Source: Bdellovibrionota bacterium
Lineage (GTDB): Bacteria > Bdellovibrionota > UBA1018 > CAUJDS01
Reading direction: 5' to 3'
DNA length: 40,040 nt
Assembly: GCA_963169695.1 (NCBI GenBank)
Contig: CAUJDS010000014.1
Location: forward strand, 1-40,040
Shown: positions 1 to 8,612 of the stretch, piece after piece
How positions within the stretch are numbered: position 1 is the first letter of the stretch
Layout: the number at the start of each line of letters is the position of its first letter
Notes under the pieces: model-generated
The model's input: the letters and a program-made list of their open reading frames with translations, nothing else
Told to the model about the DNA's origin: nothing
Databases searched by the model: none
Made by a program: the position numbers and the translations under genes

Positions 1-2661
1 CTCCAGGTGCAGATGCCACATACCAAGTTGGTAGTAGGAGGAGGCATTGGATTCAAAACGGGCTTGGCCCTTTCGGCCTCCGGCGATATCGATATGCGGG
101 ACTTGGGTGAGCTCAATGAAAAAGCGATTCGAGGAATAGGCAGTCTTGAGGCCAGGGTGCATGGCGGGCCCGGTGAATTGATTTTGGATTTTTTTCCGAA
201 ACTCAAGGCGGCCGAATATTTAGGTCTTTCTTTTGGCGATGTCAGCGGGAAAATAACTTACAATGATCAAACGGATCAAATGATTTTTTCTGGAGTGGCT
301 GCAGAAAAAAACACAACACACTACACCTGTAACGGCACCATTGAAGTAGGTCAAAAAGACAATCTTGCTTTGGACTTTGATATATTAAATGGAGACATTC
401 ATGACTTGACAACTGTTTTTCATGGACTCGTTGCAGATCTTTGGTGGTTTCCGGAGTCGTTGACGGGGTCGCTCCATGGCGGATTGCATGTAGGTGGTAA
501 AACCGACACGGACAAACTATTGATCGACGTACAGCTCAAGGGACGTGATTGGGACCACTATGGAGAGAAATTTAGAGAAGTAGAAATTCAGGGTGGATAT
601 CATGAAGGTCGCTACTTCATTTCCAAAGGGTGGTCAAAAAAATATCAAGGTACTATTCAGTTCGATCTAGCATTCGATGAGAAAAATGAATTGAGATGGA
701 AGTTGGTAACCGAAAAATTCTCTCTTCTTGATCTCGACCATGTTGCCGCTCTTGATGTCCCGTTCCGAGGAGACTTGAAATTAATCAGCACAGGCAACCG
801 GGAAGGTACTGGGACGCAATCTCATTCGAGTTTGACCCTTTCTGGTTTCACAGTAAGGGGTAAGCCCTATCCTTCTACCAATCTTACTTCAGATTCAAAA
901 GACGGAGTGGTGAAGGTAGGTGGTAGTATGCTTGGATCACAGGGGAACCTTGCGTTTGAGTATCACCTCAATCAAACCAGCAAGAGCTTTTTGGAAGTAG
1001 GCTTGAATCAGTTGGATTTTACTCCCTTGCTCTTTTTACTTAAACCCAGCTTAGTCAGAGATCCTGCTTTGCAGGGTTTGATTTCTGGAATGACTCGACT
1101 AGAGTTTAAGACAGGCGCTATAGAATTTGGCCACGGCAAGTTTAGAGTTGACGATTTTTCTTTAGAAAAGACCGGTACACAGTTGGAACTGGCCAAGCCA
1201 ATTGCCGCTAATATTGATGGTGGAAATTGGATACTTAAGGACTGGATCTTACACTCCGAGCGCGGCGACCTCGGGGGCATTATTCGTTCAGAGAATGCAA
1301 AGCTAAGCGGAGAGATAGCTGGCCTTTTGGATTTAGGAATTTTGGAATTCCTTGCCCCGGTAATTCAGAAAGCAGATGGCGAGGCAAAATTACAGTTGGG
1401 AGTATCCGGTTCGGTCTTGGCCCCCCAGGTAGCAGGATCTATTGAAGTTCGTCCAAGCCAAATTCAGACTTCCTTATTGGAGACGCCAATTGAAAATTTC
1501 AGTGCCACGATAGCTGTACGACAGAATGAATTTAAGATCAGGGGTTTCAATGCAACTTTGTCGGGCGGCAGCCTAACTGGAAGTGGGAGTCTTACCCTCT
1601 ATCCGCATTTGAGTCCCAAGGTTGATATCCAAGCCAGGCTCTTTAAAACCAAAGTTCGCGTGTTTCCCTTCTACTATGTAACCGCAAGTGGTGGAATGTC
1701 ACTGGCGGGAGAGAAGAAGCCCTACCAATTGGACGGAAATCTCGTGATCGAAGAGGGATTGATTCGAGAAAGCCTTTTTGGACAAAAATTAGATGCACGT
1801 AAGACAAGCCGCTACCTTCCTTCGTCAACCTCATCTTCTGAAGAGCTGCAACAGTCCTTTTTTCAATTAAATATTCATGCGCATGCTGCCCGGGGGATTT
1901 CGATAAAGAACGAGATTTTTGACACGGAAGTGAAAGGTGATGTACGTGTCGTCAATACGGCAGAAGCTCCTAGGGTTCTGGGAGAGGTAGAAAATGTAAG
2001 TGGAAAAATCATCTTCAAGAATTATGACTTTGATATCAAGTCGGCCAAAGTTCAATTCGACAATCCATCGGTATTGGACCCAAAATTTGATTTGATCGCT
2101 CAGTCAGAGGTGAAGAACTACCGGGTTAACCTCTATGCTTCGGGTAGAATGAGTGATTGGAAAGTAGATCTGACTTCTAATCCCTCCTTGGCAAGATCAG
2201 AAATTGTCTCCTTACTTGCCTTGGGAGTTACTTCAGACGATATGCAAAAATTGAGGACGGAAGATCAATCTGCACTGCAACAGGGTGAGGCTGCCTCTTT
2301 GATTTTACATTCACTAGACTTCAATCGCGACGTTAAGGACAAAACGGGATTTCAACTGCATGTGGAAGAAGCAATCGATACGCAATCGGCGAAAAGCGCC
2401 TTTCGTCGTCAAAATGAAGTTGAAACGGGCGCAGCAGCCCCAAAGATCGTTATTCGGCGTCAGGTGGTAAAAGATGTCGACATTTCTGTCGGAAGTACCG
2501 TGGGTGTTGGGACCGGGTCTCAGAAAGAAGTAAGCGCAGAAGTGAAAGTGGCACCAGGCGTTTCGGTAATTGGTGTTTGGAATACTTATGAAGGTATTCA
2601 TTCTACTGAGGAACAGACGTCTTATGGTTTGGATTTAAAGATCCAGAAGAGGTTCAAATAG
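1..2661 (+). CDS. tamB: TamB-like translocation/assembly module protein, 5' partial
   Basis: The open frame runs off the left edge, so the N-terminus (normally a signal anchor) is missing; about 886 residues are visible. The protein is a long run of beta-rich repeats typical of the AsmA/TamB bridge family. The C-terminal third, from roughly residue 560, matches the TamB (DUF490) domain: 'GEVENVSGKIIFKNYDFDI', then 'IVSLLALGVTSDD', then an amphipathic end '...YGLDLKIQKRFK'. TamB proteins span the periplasm and are thought to move lipid or help insert proteins into the outer membrane together with an Omp85 partner. That partner follows immediately: the TAG stop at 2659-2661 abuts the GTG start at 2662. 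Family is clear from the C-terminal domain and the neighbour; exact function is inferred. Confidence 0.85.
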   Translation, partial: LQVQMPHTKLVVGGGIGFKTGLALSASGDIDMRDLGELNEKAIRGIGSLEARVHGGPGELILDFFPKLKAAEYLGLSFGDVSGKITYNDQTDQMIFSGVAAEKNTTHYTCNGTIEVGQKDNLALDFDILNGDIHDLTTVFHGLVADLWWFPESLTGSLHGGLHVGGKTDTDKLLIDVQLKGRDWDHYGEKFREVEIQGGYHEGRYFISKGWSKKYQGTIQFDLAFDEKNELRWKLVTEKFSLLDLDHVAALDVPFRGDLKLISTGNREGTGTQSHSSLTLSGFTVRGKPYPSTNLTSDSKDGVVKVGGSMLGSQGNLAFEYHLNQTSKSFLEVGLNQLDFTPLLFLLKPSLVRDPALQGLISGMTRLEFKTGAIEFGHGKFRVDDFSLEKTGTQLELAKPIAANIDGGNWILKDWILHSERGDLGGIIRSENAKLSGEIAGLLDLGILEFLAPVIQKADGEAKLQLGVSGSVLAPQVAGSIEVRPSQIQTSLLETPIENFSATIAVRQNEFKIRGFNATLSGGSLTGSGSLTLYPHLSPKVDIQARLFKTKVRVFPFYYVTASGGMSLAGEKKPYQLDGNLVIEEGLIRESLFGQKLDARKTSRYLPSSTSSSEELQQSFFQLNIHAHAARGISIKNEIFDTEVKGDVRVVNTAEAPRVLGEVENVSGKIIFKNYDFDIKSAKVQFDNPSVLDPKFDLIAQSEVKNYRVNLYASGRMSDWKVDLTSNPSLARSEIVSLLALGVTSDDMQKLRTEDQSALQQGEAASLILHSLDFNRDVKDKTGFQLHVEEAIDTQSAKSAFRRQNEVETGAAAPKIVIRRQVVKDVDISVGSTVGVGTGSQKEVSAEVKVAPGVSVIGVWNTYEGIHSTEEQTSYGLDLKIQKRFK

Positions 2662-5322
2662 GTGTCTACCTCACGGCGATTTCTAAAAATAGGTTGGGTA
2701 TTAATCGGGTTGCTTTGCAATGACCCTTGTTTTGGAGCTACCCATGAATCAGAGGTGGAGCAGGTCGAGGTGGAAGGAGTAACACTCTTTAATCGGCCTG
2801 AGATCGAGTCGACTTTGGAAATTTCACGAGGCATTGCTTTTGATCAGGAAAAGATCAATCAAACGCTCAAGAATATTAAGAATCTTTATAAAAACAGGGG
2901 TTATTTTCACTCTAGTGTGGATGTTAGGGCCTACAAAGCTGGTACGGAAGCGGGAGCTAGAAAAGTCATCGTCCGATTTAAAATCGAAGAAGGCTTTCCT
3001 ACTCGAGTCCGCGCGCTTGAACTTTTCTCGATTGAATCGTTGCGGGGCGCAGGTATTAAGACCTGGAGGAGGATCCAAGATAGAATTACTGCTCGATTTA
3101 GAATAAGTCCCGGAGAGATTTTTAGTCAAGATCGGCTTACGGAGTATCGAAAGGTCATTCAAGAGGAGATGCTGGCGGAAGACTTTTTTCGATCCAAGGT
3201 TTTAAGCATTGAATTAAATCCCGTGGCCGAGCCTGGCCCAGACCTAGCAAGCGCCTACCCTGTGACAGATCATTGGATGGACCTTGGAGTAAAAGTTCAA
3301 TTGGGCGAGCAAATTAGATTTACCTTCCGTGGAAATGAACTTTTAACCAAAGCCGAATTGCAAGAATTGATCGAACAGCGTCGTGTGGTAGGTTTCACCG
3401 ATAATTATAGCTCGGATATTCGTACCTCTATTTTAGATAAGTACGCCACCCAAGGTTACCCGCACACCGCTGTCGCCATTTTTACCTTTGAAAATCCGGT
3501 GAATCAAGAGCGCACAGTGAGTTTTCATATAATGGAGGGAGCTCGATCAAGTATCAAGAGTATACGATTCGACGGAAGTTTCACATTCAAGTCAAATGAC
3601 CTTCTTGATGTCTTTTATAAAAGTGTGTCTATTAACGTGGCCAATGGGGACTTTGTCGAAGCAGAAATTCAGCGAGGTGCGGAGTCTGTCGTCGAGTGGA
3701 TGAAAACCAAGGGTTTTTTAGGATCCAAATTGTTGTCAGTCACACATGTAGGCAATGCCAAGGGCACTCTTTTTGATACGACGGTCTATCTCTATGAGGG
3801 GGACCAAACCTTTTTGGCAAAAGCAGTCATTGAGGGATCTCAGGCTGTTAGCAAAGATGAAATTGAAGAAATTCTTCAAATAAAGGTAGGCACGCCTTTC
3901 AATCCTTTTGCTTTTTCGCAGGGACTCGAGGAATTGAAACGGCGTTATCGTGCACTTGGATACTTGGACATGAAGGTGCCCAACGAGAACCTCGATTCGA
4001 TTTTAAGGTACTCGCAAAAGAATCGTATTGCTGAACTTAGGATTCAAATTGAGGAAGGGGCACAGGCCCGAGTCAGCAGCATTGAAATTGAAGGGCTCTC
4101 CAAGACCCTGCCCAAGGTCGTCCGGCGTGAACTTGAATTTTCGGAGGGAGAAGTCTTAACGTCTGAAGGATTGAGGGAGAGTGAAATCAATCTCCAGAGG
4201 CTCGGAATTTTCTCAAACGTATCGATTCAGGTGAAGGACGATCCTAAAGGAGGAGGGAAAAAAGAGATCATTCTGTCGATAGAAGAAGGCAGTCCAGGTA
4301 GTGTTGGTGGGGGTATTGGATTTCGAAATGACCTCGGACTGAAGCTCTTTTCAGAGGTCGGTTACACCAATCTCTGGGGCTCCAATCATACCTGGTCCAT
4401 CGCCGCGAATGCCAATCGAAGGTTTGAAGACTTTTGTAAGACACGAACTGGAACGGAAGGTTCGATTTGCTTTGTCGAGTACGAGGCTAGAATCAGCTAT
4501 ATTTGGCCGTGGTTTCTTCTCGATCGAGTGACTTTTCAGCCTGAGCTTTCTGTCGAGAGGCGGCGTTACTTTCAGTTTGATGCGCTTAGTACGACGTTCA
4601 AGGCATCCTTTGAGCGTCGCCTATTGAAGGAGCCCCAGCTCACCGCTTCTCTCGTCTATAGTTTGGAGCGAACCAAACAGGAAAATGCGCTTTTTGCGGA
4701 GGATAACCAGACTTTGACCATTGGATCCGTGACACCGGGTTTGCGACTGGACCTTCGAGACAATCCGCTGGCTCCCACACGGGGGTTCTTTGCGACGGCG
4801 AGCTACGAGATCGCCAATTCCATCTTTGGATCGCAGTCTGACCCGGCGGTAGGGTTTACCCGACTTCAGTTTCGCGCTGATCAGTTTGTCCCTCTTTGGG
4901 GCAATATTAGCTGGTATTCAAGCTTCCGCACTGGCTACGAACGCAATACCGAAACCTCCTCGTCCGCCGCTGGAGTCCCATTGATCAAACAATTCACCCT
5001 GGGAGGAGCTGGCAGTCTTCGAGGGTACAAATTGCAGGAGTTAAACGTTCAGAATTTTGCGATTCAGGGCTCACTTTCCTTTGTCAATTTTCGAACCCAG
5101 GTGGATTTTCCTGTAGCAGGAGCCTTAAAAATGGGCCCGTTTTTGGACGCTGGCAACCTCCTTTTGGATCGCTATAGCTTTGGACCTTTGAGGTATGCCG
5201 CCGGGATTGGAATTCGATATGACACCCCTGTGGGACCCGTGAACCTCGACTGGGGCTATAAGTTGAACCCTATTCCTGGGACGGATCTTCAACGTGTGCA
5301 TTTCTCTGTAGGGATACTCTAA
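2662..5322 (+). CDS. Omp85-family outer membrane protein (BamA/TamA-like) with about six POTRA-like repeats
   Basis: The 886-residue protein has an N-terminal signal peptide ('GWVLIGLLCNDPCFGA'). I count six POTRA-like repeats at roughly residues 30-120, 110-220, 212-305, 295-390, 380-476 and 466-545; each ends in a pattern like 'I.EG....V..I...G'. A C-terminal surface-antigen barrel follows (about 550-886), including 'GGAGSLRGYKLQEL' and 'GIGIRYDTPVGPVNLDWGY', which match the conserved barrel strands and the G-x-R-G-(Y/F) lid-lock motif. The GTG start sits directly after the TamB stop, with AGAGG about 10 nt upstream, so the two are surely co-translated. Pairing with TamB argues for a TamA role. 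The POTRA number is larger than canonical TamA (three) and exceeds BamA (five), so BamA cannot be excluded. Confidence 0.88.
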   Translation: MSTSRRFLKIGWVLIGLLCNDPCFGATHESEVEQVEVEGVTLFNRPEIESTLEISRGIAFDQEKINQTLKNIKNLYKNRGYFHSSVDVRAYKAGTEAGARKVIVRFKIEEGFPTRVRALELFSIESLRGAGIKTWRRIQDRITARFRISPGEIFSQDRLTEYRKVIQEEMLAEDFFRSKVLSIELNPVAEPGPDLASAYPVTDHWMDLGVKVQLGEQIRFTFRGNELLTKAELQELIEQRRVVGFTDNYSSDIRTSILDKYATQGYPHTAVAIFTFENPVNQERTVSFHIMEGARSSIKSIRFDGSFTFKSNDLLDVFYKSVSINVANGDFVEAEIQRGAESVVEWMKTKGFLGSKLLSVTHVGNAKGTLFDTTVYLYEGDQTFLAKAVIEGSQAVSKDEIEEILQIKVGTPFNPFAFSQGLEELKRRYRALGYLDMKVPNENLDSILRYSQKNRIAELRIQIEEGAQARVSSIEIEGLSKTLPKVVRRELEFSEGEVLTSEGLRESEINLQRLGIFSNVSIQVKDDPKGGGKKEIILSIEEGSPGSVGGGIGFRNDLGLKLFSEVGYTNLWGSNHTWSIAANANRRFEDFCKTRTGTEGSICFVEYEARISYIWPWFLLDRVTFQPELSVERRRYFQFDALSTTFKASFERRLLKEPQLTASLVYSLERTKQENALFAEDNQTLTIGSVTPGLRLDLRDNPLAPTRGFFATASYEIANSIFGSQSDPAVGFTRLQFRADQFVPLWGNISWYSSFRTGYERNTETSSSAAGVPLIKQFTLGGAGSLRGYKLQELNVQNFAIQGSLSFVNFRTQVDFPVAGALKMGPFLDAGNLLLDRYSFGPLRYAAGIGIRYDTPVGPVNLDWGYKLNPIPGTDLQRVHFSVGIL

Positions 5323-5330
5323 ATCAGTGG

Positions 5331-5358
5331 TTGACTTCATTTGGGAGACTTTGCTATC
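5331..5358 (+). promoter_or_regulatory. candidate sigma-70 promoter for rplM-rpsI
   Basis: TTGACT at 5331-5336 is a good -35 match, followed after 16 bp by GCTATC at 5353-5358. Transcription would start near 5365, just before the ATG at 5369. This placement makes the longer GTG start at 5327 for L13 unlikely. Predicted by eye only. Confidence 0.45.
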
Positions 5359-5368
5359 CCGAGTGTCT

Positions 5369-5872
5369 ATGTTTAACGCTCAAAAGACTTTTCAAGCACG
5401 TCATTATGGCCCGCACTCTTTTCCAGCTACGGGGCCTCTAGCTCCTAAATGGTATATAGTTGACGCAAACGGTATTGTTTTAGGCCGTTTAGCAACCATC
5501 ATTGCCAGAGTACTTTCTGGAAAGCATAAGGCTACCTTCACTCCCCATGCCGACACAGGGGACTTTGTTATCGTCATCAATGCAGACAAAGTGGTGTTGA
5601 CGGGTAATAAGTGGAGTGAAAAGAAGTACTACGATTACTCAGGATACATTGGTGGATTGAAGCCAAAAAATGCTACTCAATTACTGGCCAAACATCCTTC
5701 AGAGCTCATTGAGCGAGCGGTAGCAGGTATGCTTAATAAAAGTGCGCTTGCCGATCGTCAGATCAAGAAATTGAAGGTATACGTTGGAACCGAGCATCCC
5801 CATTCAGCTCAAGAGCCAAAACCTCTTCATGGCGGAATGATTCGCAAAACGATTTTAGCAAAAGTATCTTAA
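5369..5872 (+). CDS. rplM: 50S ribosomal protein L13
   Basis: This is a component of the large ribosomal subunit. Recognisable L13 blocks are 'WYIVDANGIVLGRLAT', 'GKHKATFTPHADTGDFVIV', 'INADKVVLTGNKW', 'YYDYSGYIGGLK' and 'AVAGMLNKSALADRQ'. The frame stays open back to a GTG at 5327, but the ATG at 5369 fits the family's N-terminus ('MFNAQKTFQARHYGP') and lies downstream of a promoter-like TTGACT/GCTATC pair. From this ATG the protein has 167 residues, versus about 142 in E. coli; the extra length lies in a longer N-terminal arm and a basic C-terminal tail after the 'LKVYVGTEHPHSAQ' block. rpsI follows 30 nt later, the usual pairing. Confidence 0.97.
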   Translation: MFNAQKTFQARHYGPHSFPATGPLAPKWYIVDANGIVLGRLATIIARVLSGKHKATFTPHADTGDFVIVINADKVVLTGNKWSEKKYYDYSGYIGGLKPKNATQLLAKHPSELIERAVAGMLNKSALADRQIKKLKVYVGTEHPHSAQEPKPLHGGMIRKTILAKVS

Positions 5873-5902
5873 GGTTTAGAAGCAGCAATAAGGAGAATCC
5901 GC

Positions 5903-6307
5903 TTGGCGGCAGAAAATTTGATTCAGACAACAGGTAAACGAAAAACATCCGTAGCAAGAGTTTATTTCCGAAGGCCTTCCTCTGGAAAGGGGAAGATCGT
6001 CGTCAACCAGCGGTCTTTTGAGGATTATTTTCCTCGTGAAACTGCGCGTCGTCTTATCATGCAGCCATTTGGCATTACTCAGACCGAAGGCCAGTACGAT
6101 ATTTATGTGAATGTGGTCGGCGGTGGATTATCCGGTCAGGCCGGAGCGGTTCGTCACGGTATTTCTCGCGGACTCCAGAAATTGGAGCCAGCCTTGAGAC
6201 CACCTCTTAAGAAGGCCGGATGCCTTACTCGCGACTCAAGATCAGTTGAGCGTAAGAAATATGGTATGCGCGGCGCTAGAGCTCGCTACCAGTTCTCAAA
6301 GCGATAA
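5903..6307 (+). CDS. rpsI: 30S ribosomal protein S9
   Basis: Small-subunit ribosomal protein of 134 residues. Family hallmarks are '[20 protein letters not shown]' near the N-terminus, '[20 protein letters not shown]' in the middle and the C-terminal tail '[19 protein letters not shown]', whose final Lys-Arg reaches the P-site tRNA in known ribosomes. The start is a TTG at 5903, supported by a strong AAGGAGA at 5890-5896 with 6-nt spacing; no ATG lies at a sensible place. It follows rplM with a short gap and is certainly co-transcribed with it. Confidence 0.97.
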   Translation: MAAENLIQTTGKRKTSVARVYFRRPSSGKGKIVVNQRSFEDYFPRETARRLIMQPFGITQTEGQYDIYVNVVGGGLSGQAGAVRHGISRGLQKLEPALRPPLKKAGCLTRDSRSVERKKYGMRGARARYQFSKR

Positions 6308-6371
6308 TTACAAAGCAAACGATCCAGATTGCCTTCTGGTCAAATCCCAAGGTGTTGGGCATAATATTCTT

Positions 6372-7190
6372 ATGCGCTTCACGAGTACTATCCTGTTGGG
6401 GTCGTTTTCACTTTCTATCTTTTGCACGCCTTTGGTGCGAGCAGCCGAAGATTTGGTCGCTGATGTCAATGGCAAGAAGCTTACGAGAAAGGACCTCAGT
6501 GACTCTCTCGGCACGATGAACCCTTCGCTCAAAGCAGATATACTGAGCAATCCCGTTTCTCGTCGCCAGGTGGTCGAACAAAGGGTGGATGAGGAGGTCT
6601 TGAGGCAGGAGGTGGCGCGCAAGAAGATTGAAAGTGATCCCGAGTTTCTTGCGATGATGCAAGAGATGAAGAAGCAGGCGGCGATCAACCTTCTTATCAA
6701 GCGTCAGGTAGACGATAAGATTACGGAAAAATTGGCCAAGCACTACTATGAAGTCAATCGGCACCTCTTTCGGACCGATCAGATGAAGGCTAGGCAGATT
6801 GTTGTTAAGACAGCGGAAGTGGCAAAAAAGGTCTATGACCTGGCGAACAAGCCAGGAGCCGATTTTGAAGCTCTGGTCATGGAATATTCTGAAGACCCCG
6901 CAAAGAAAAAGACAAAGGGTGAACTTGGGTTTTTTCCAAGAGGGATCTTCAATCCGGAATTTTCAGATGCCGTATTCGAAGCTAGCAAAGGCGATGTCGT
7001 GGGACCTTTGAGAACCTACCTTGGTTACCATATTGTGCAAATTCAGGATCGTGATTCTGGAAAAGAAGTCCCTTTCCCCGATGCTGAGATTCAAGTCCGA
7101 GCCCGTATTCGGCAGGAAAATCTCGCCAAGTATCTCGCAGAGTTAAAAAAGGCCGGTAAGGTGAGAATCAACGAGAAGTTTCTTAAGTAA
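6372..7190 (+). CDS. secreted parvulin-type peptidyl-prolyl isomerase (PpiC/SurA-like)
   Basis: The 272-residue protein has a signal peptide (about residues 1-23, ending 'TPLVRAA') and an N-terminal chaperone-like helical region (25-140). A single rotamase domain covers about 140-240: 'MKARQIVVKTAEVAKKVYDL', 'FEALVMEYSEDPAKKKTKGE', 'LGFFPRGIFNPEFSDAVF', 'VVGPLRTYLGYHIVQI'. These are typical of PpiC/SurA folding factors acting on periplasmic and outer-membrane clients. The frame extends back to 6246 inside rpsI, but the ATG at 6372 gives a proper signal peptide and is preferred. It lies 64 nt after rpsI and ends 3 nt before the convergent response regulator, with no visible terminator between them. 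Confidence 0.88.
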   Translation: MRFTSTILLGSFSLSIFCTPLVRAAEDLVADVNGKKLTRKDLSDSLGTMNPSLKADILSNPVSRRQVVEQRVDEEVLRQEVARKKIESDPEFLAMMQEMKKQAAINLLIKRQVDDKITEKLAKHYYEVNRHLFRTDQMKARQIVVKTAEVAKKVYDLANKPGADFEALVMEYSEDPAKKKTKGELGFFPRGIFNPEFSDAVFEASKGDVVGPLRTYLGYHIVQIQDRDSGKEVPFPDAEIQVRARIRQENLAKYLAELKKAGKVRINEKFLK

Positions 7191-7193
7191 GGA

Positions 7194-8612
7194 CTACTCT
7201 TCTCCCACAGCGGTGCTTTCGGAAAAATCTCTCGCGACAATTCCGTATTTCTCCAATTTTCGAAGCAATGTCTTCTTCGGTATATTGGCGTGAAGCGCCG
7301 TTTGATTGATTCGGCCTTTGAAGGTCTTTAGAGCTTGTATCAAGAATTCCTTTTCAAACTGTTCTTTATTGGCTTGAAAGTCGAGCCTTTGTAAATCCAG
7401 TTTAAACCCAGGTCTCGTGACAGTTGGAATTTCGGTATTTATTTTCTTTTGCTGAAAAAGTTCCGGAAGGCTTGCTACGGTGATTTCGGCTGAAGGCTCC
7501 AGAACAAAAGCGTGTTCAATCACGTTTTCTAGTTCTCGAATATTGCCTGGCCAGGAATGAGTCCTAAGTAAACTCATGGCTTCACCTGAAACCTTTTTAA
7601 CATCCTTTTTGTACTCGCGATTGAACTTCTCGATGAAGTATTGAATCAATACCTCGATATCGGGTCTTCTTTCAGCTAATGAGGGTAGATTTACAGGGAG
7701 TACATTTAGTCTATAAAAGAGATCCTCTCGGAAGGATCCGTCACGAATCATTTGATCGAGGTCGCGGTTGGTGGCAGCAACGATACGGACGTTGACTTCC
7801 ATTTCGCGATTAGAGCCAATCGGCATAAACTTTCTCTCTTGAAGCACTCTGAGGAGCTTGACCTGCATAGCAGCAGAGATATCTCCAATTTCATCCAAAA
7901 ACAGTGTTCCACCATCCGCGTATTGAAACTTACCGATCTTTCGATGGTCGGCCCCAGTGAAGGAACCCTTCTCATGACCGAAAAATTCGCTTTCGATTAG
8001 CGTTTCTGGAATAGCGGAGCAATTGACTGATACAAAGCGGTTGTCCTTGCGTGGGCCGTTGAAGTGAAGCGCGCGAGCGACGAGTTCTTTGCCGGTACCG
8101 CTCTGACCCCGAATCAAAACTGGGGTATCCACCTGAGCCAATTTCTGAATAACGGAGAAGACTTTCTTCATCTCGACGCTTTGTCCAATGAACTGACTTC
8201 CATCTGGCAGCTTGATTTGAGGTGCTGAAAAGCTCAAGGCCTCTATCATGCTCTTTGCCTTGAGGGCCTTGCCGATCATATAAACGAGATTGTCCGCCTG
8301 GATGGGTTTCTCAAGGTAGTTGTAGGCACCCAGTTTGGTGGCTTGCACAGCATCCGGAACATTTGAGTAAGCGGTAAGTAATATCACAATCAGACTCGGA
8401 TCTTGGGCTTTTAGTTCCTTTAGAGTCTCGATGCCATTGAGTTTCGGCATCTGCACATCCAAGAGAGCCAACTGATAGGAGTTTGTTCGAATCTTCGTAA
8501 GAGCTTCTTCGCCATTGGCAACCGACTCCACGTCGTACCCATGTTGGCGAAGGGCTGCCGTCACGGAAAGTCGAAGTCCCTCATCATCATCAGCTACTAA
8601 TATTTTAAACAT
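7194..8612 (-). CDS. NtrC-family sigma-54-dependent response regulator
   Basis: The 472-residue protein has three parts. The receiver (1-120) has acidic D8-D10, phospho-acceptor D52 ('LALLDVQMPKLNG'), T80 and K102. The AAA+ sigma-54 activation domain (about 140-370) has Walker A 'GQSGTGKE' at 169-176, a GAFTGA-type loop reading 'GSFTGA' at 216-221 and Walker B 'GGTLFLDEIGD' at about 234-244. A Fis-type helix-turn-helix lies at about 425-465 ('INQTALHANIPKKTLLRKL'). It activates RNA polymerase carrying sigma-54 by ATP-driven remodelling. Its start overlaps the end of the CHASE2 kinase gene by 8 nt, so the two form a two-component pair. The targets are unknown, but the operon's own promoter looks sigma-54 type. 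Confidence 0.95.
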   Translation of the reverse strand: MFKILVADDDEGLRLSVTAALRQHGYDVESVANGEEALTKIRTNSYQLALLDVQMPKLNGIETLKELKAQDPSLIVILLTAYSNVPDAVQATKLGAYNYLEKPIQADNLVYMIGKALKAKSMIEALSFSAPQIKLPDGSQFIGQSVEMKKVFSVIQKLAQVDTPVLIRGQSGTGKELVARALHFNGPRKDNRFVSVNCSAIPETLIESEFFGHEKGSFTGADHRKIGKFQYADGGTLFLDEIGDISAAMQVKLLRVLQERKFMPIGSNREMEVNVRIVAATNRDLDQMIRDGSFREDLFYRLNVLPVNLPSLAERRPDIEVLIQYFIEKFNREYKKDVKKVSGEAMSLLRTHSWPGNIRELENVIEHAFVLEPSAEITVASLPELFQQKKINTEIPTVTRPGFKLDLQRLDFQANKEQFEKEFLIQALKTFKGRINQTALHANIPKKTLLRKLEKYGIVARDFSESTAVGEE

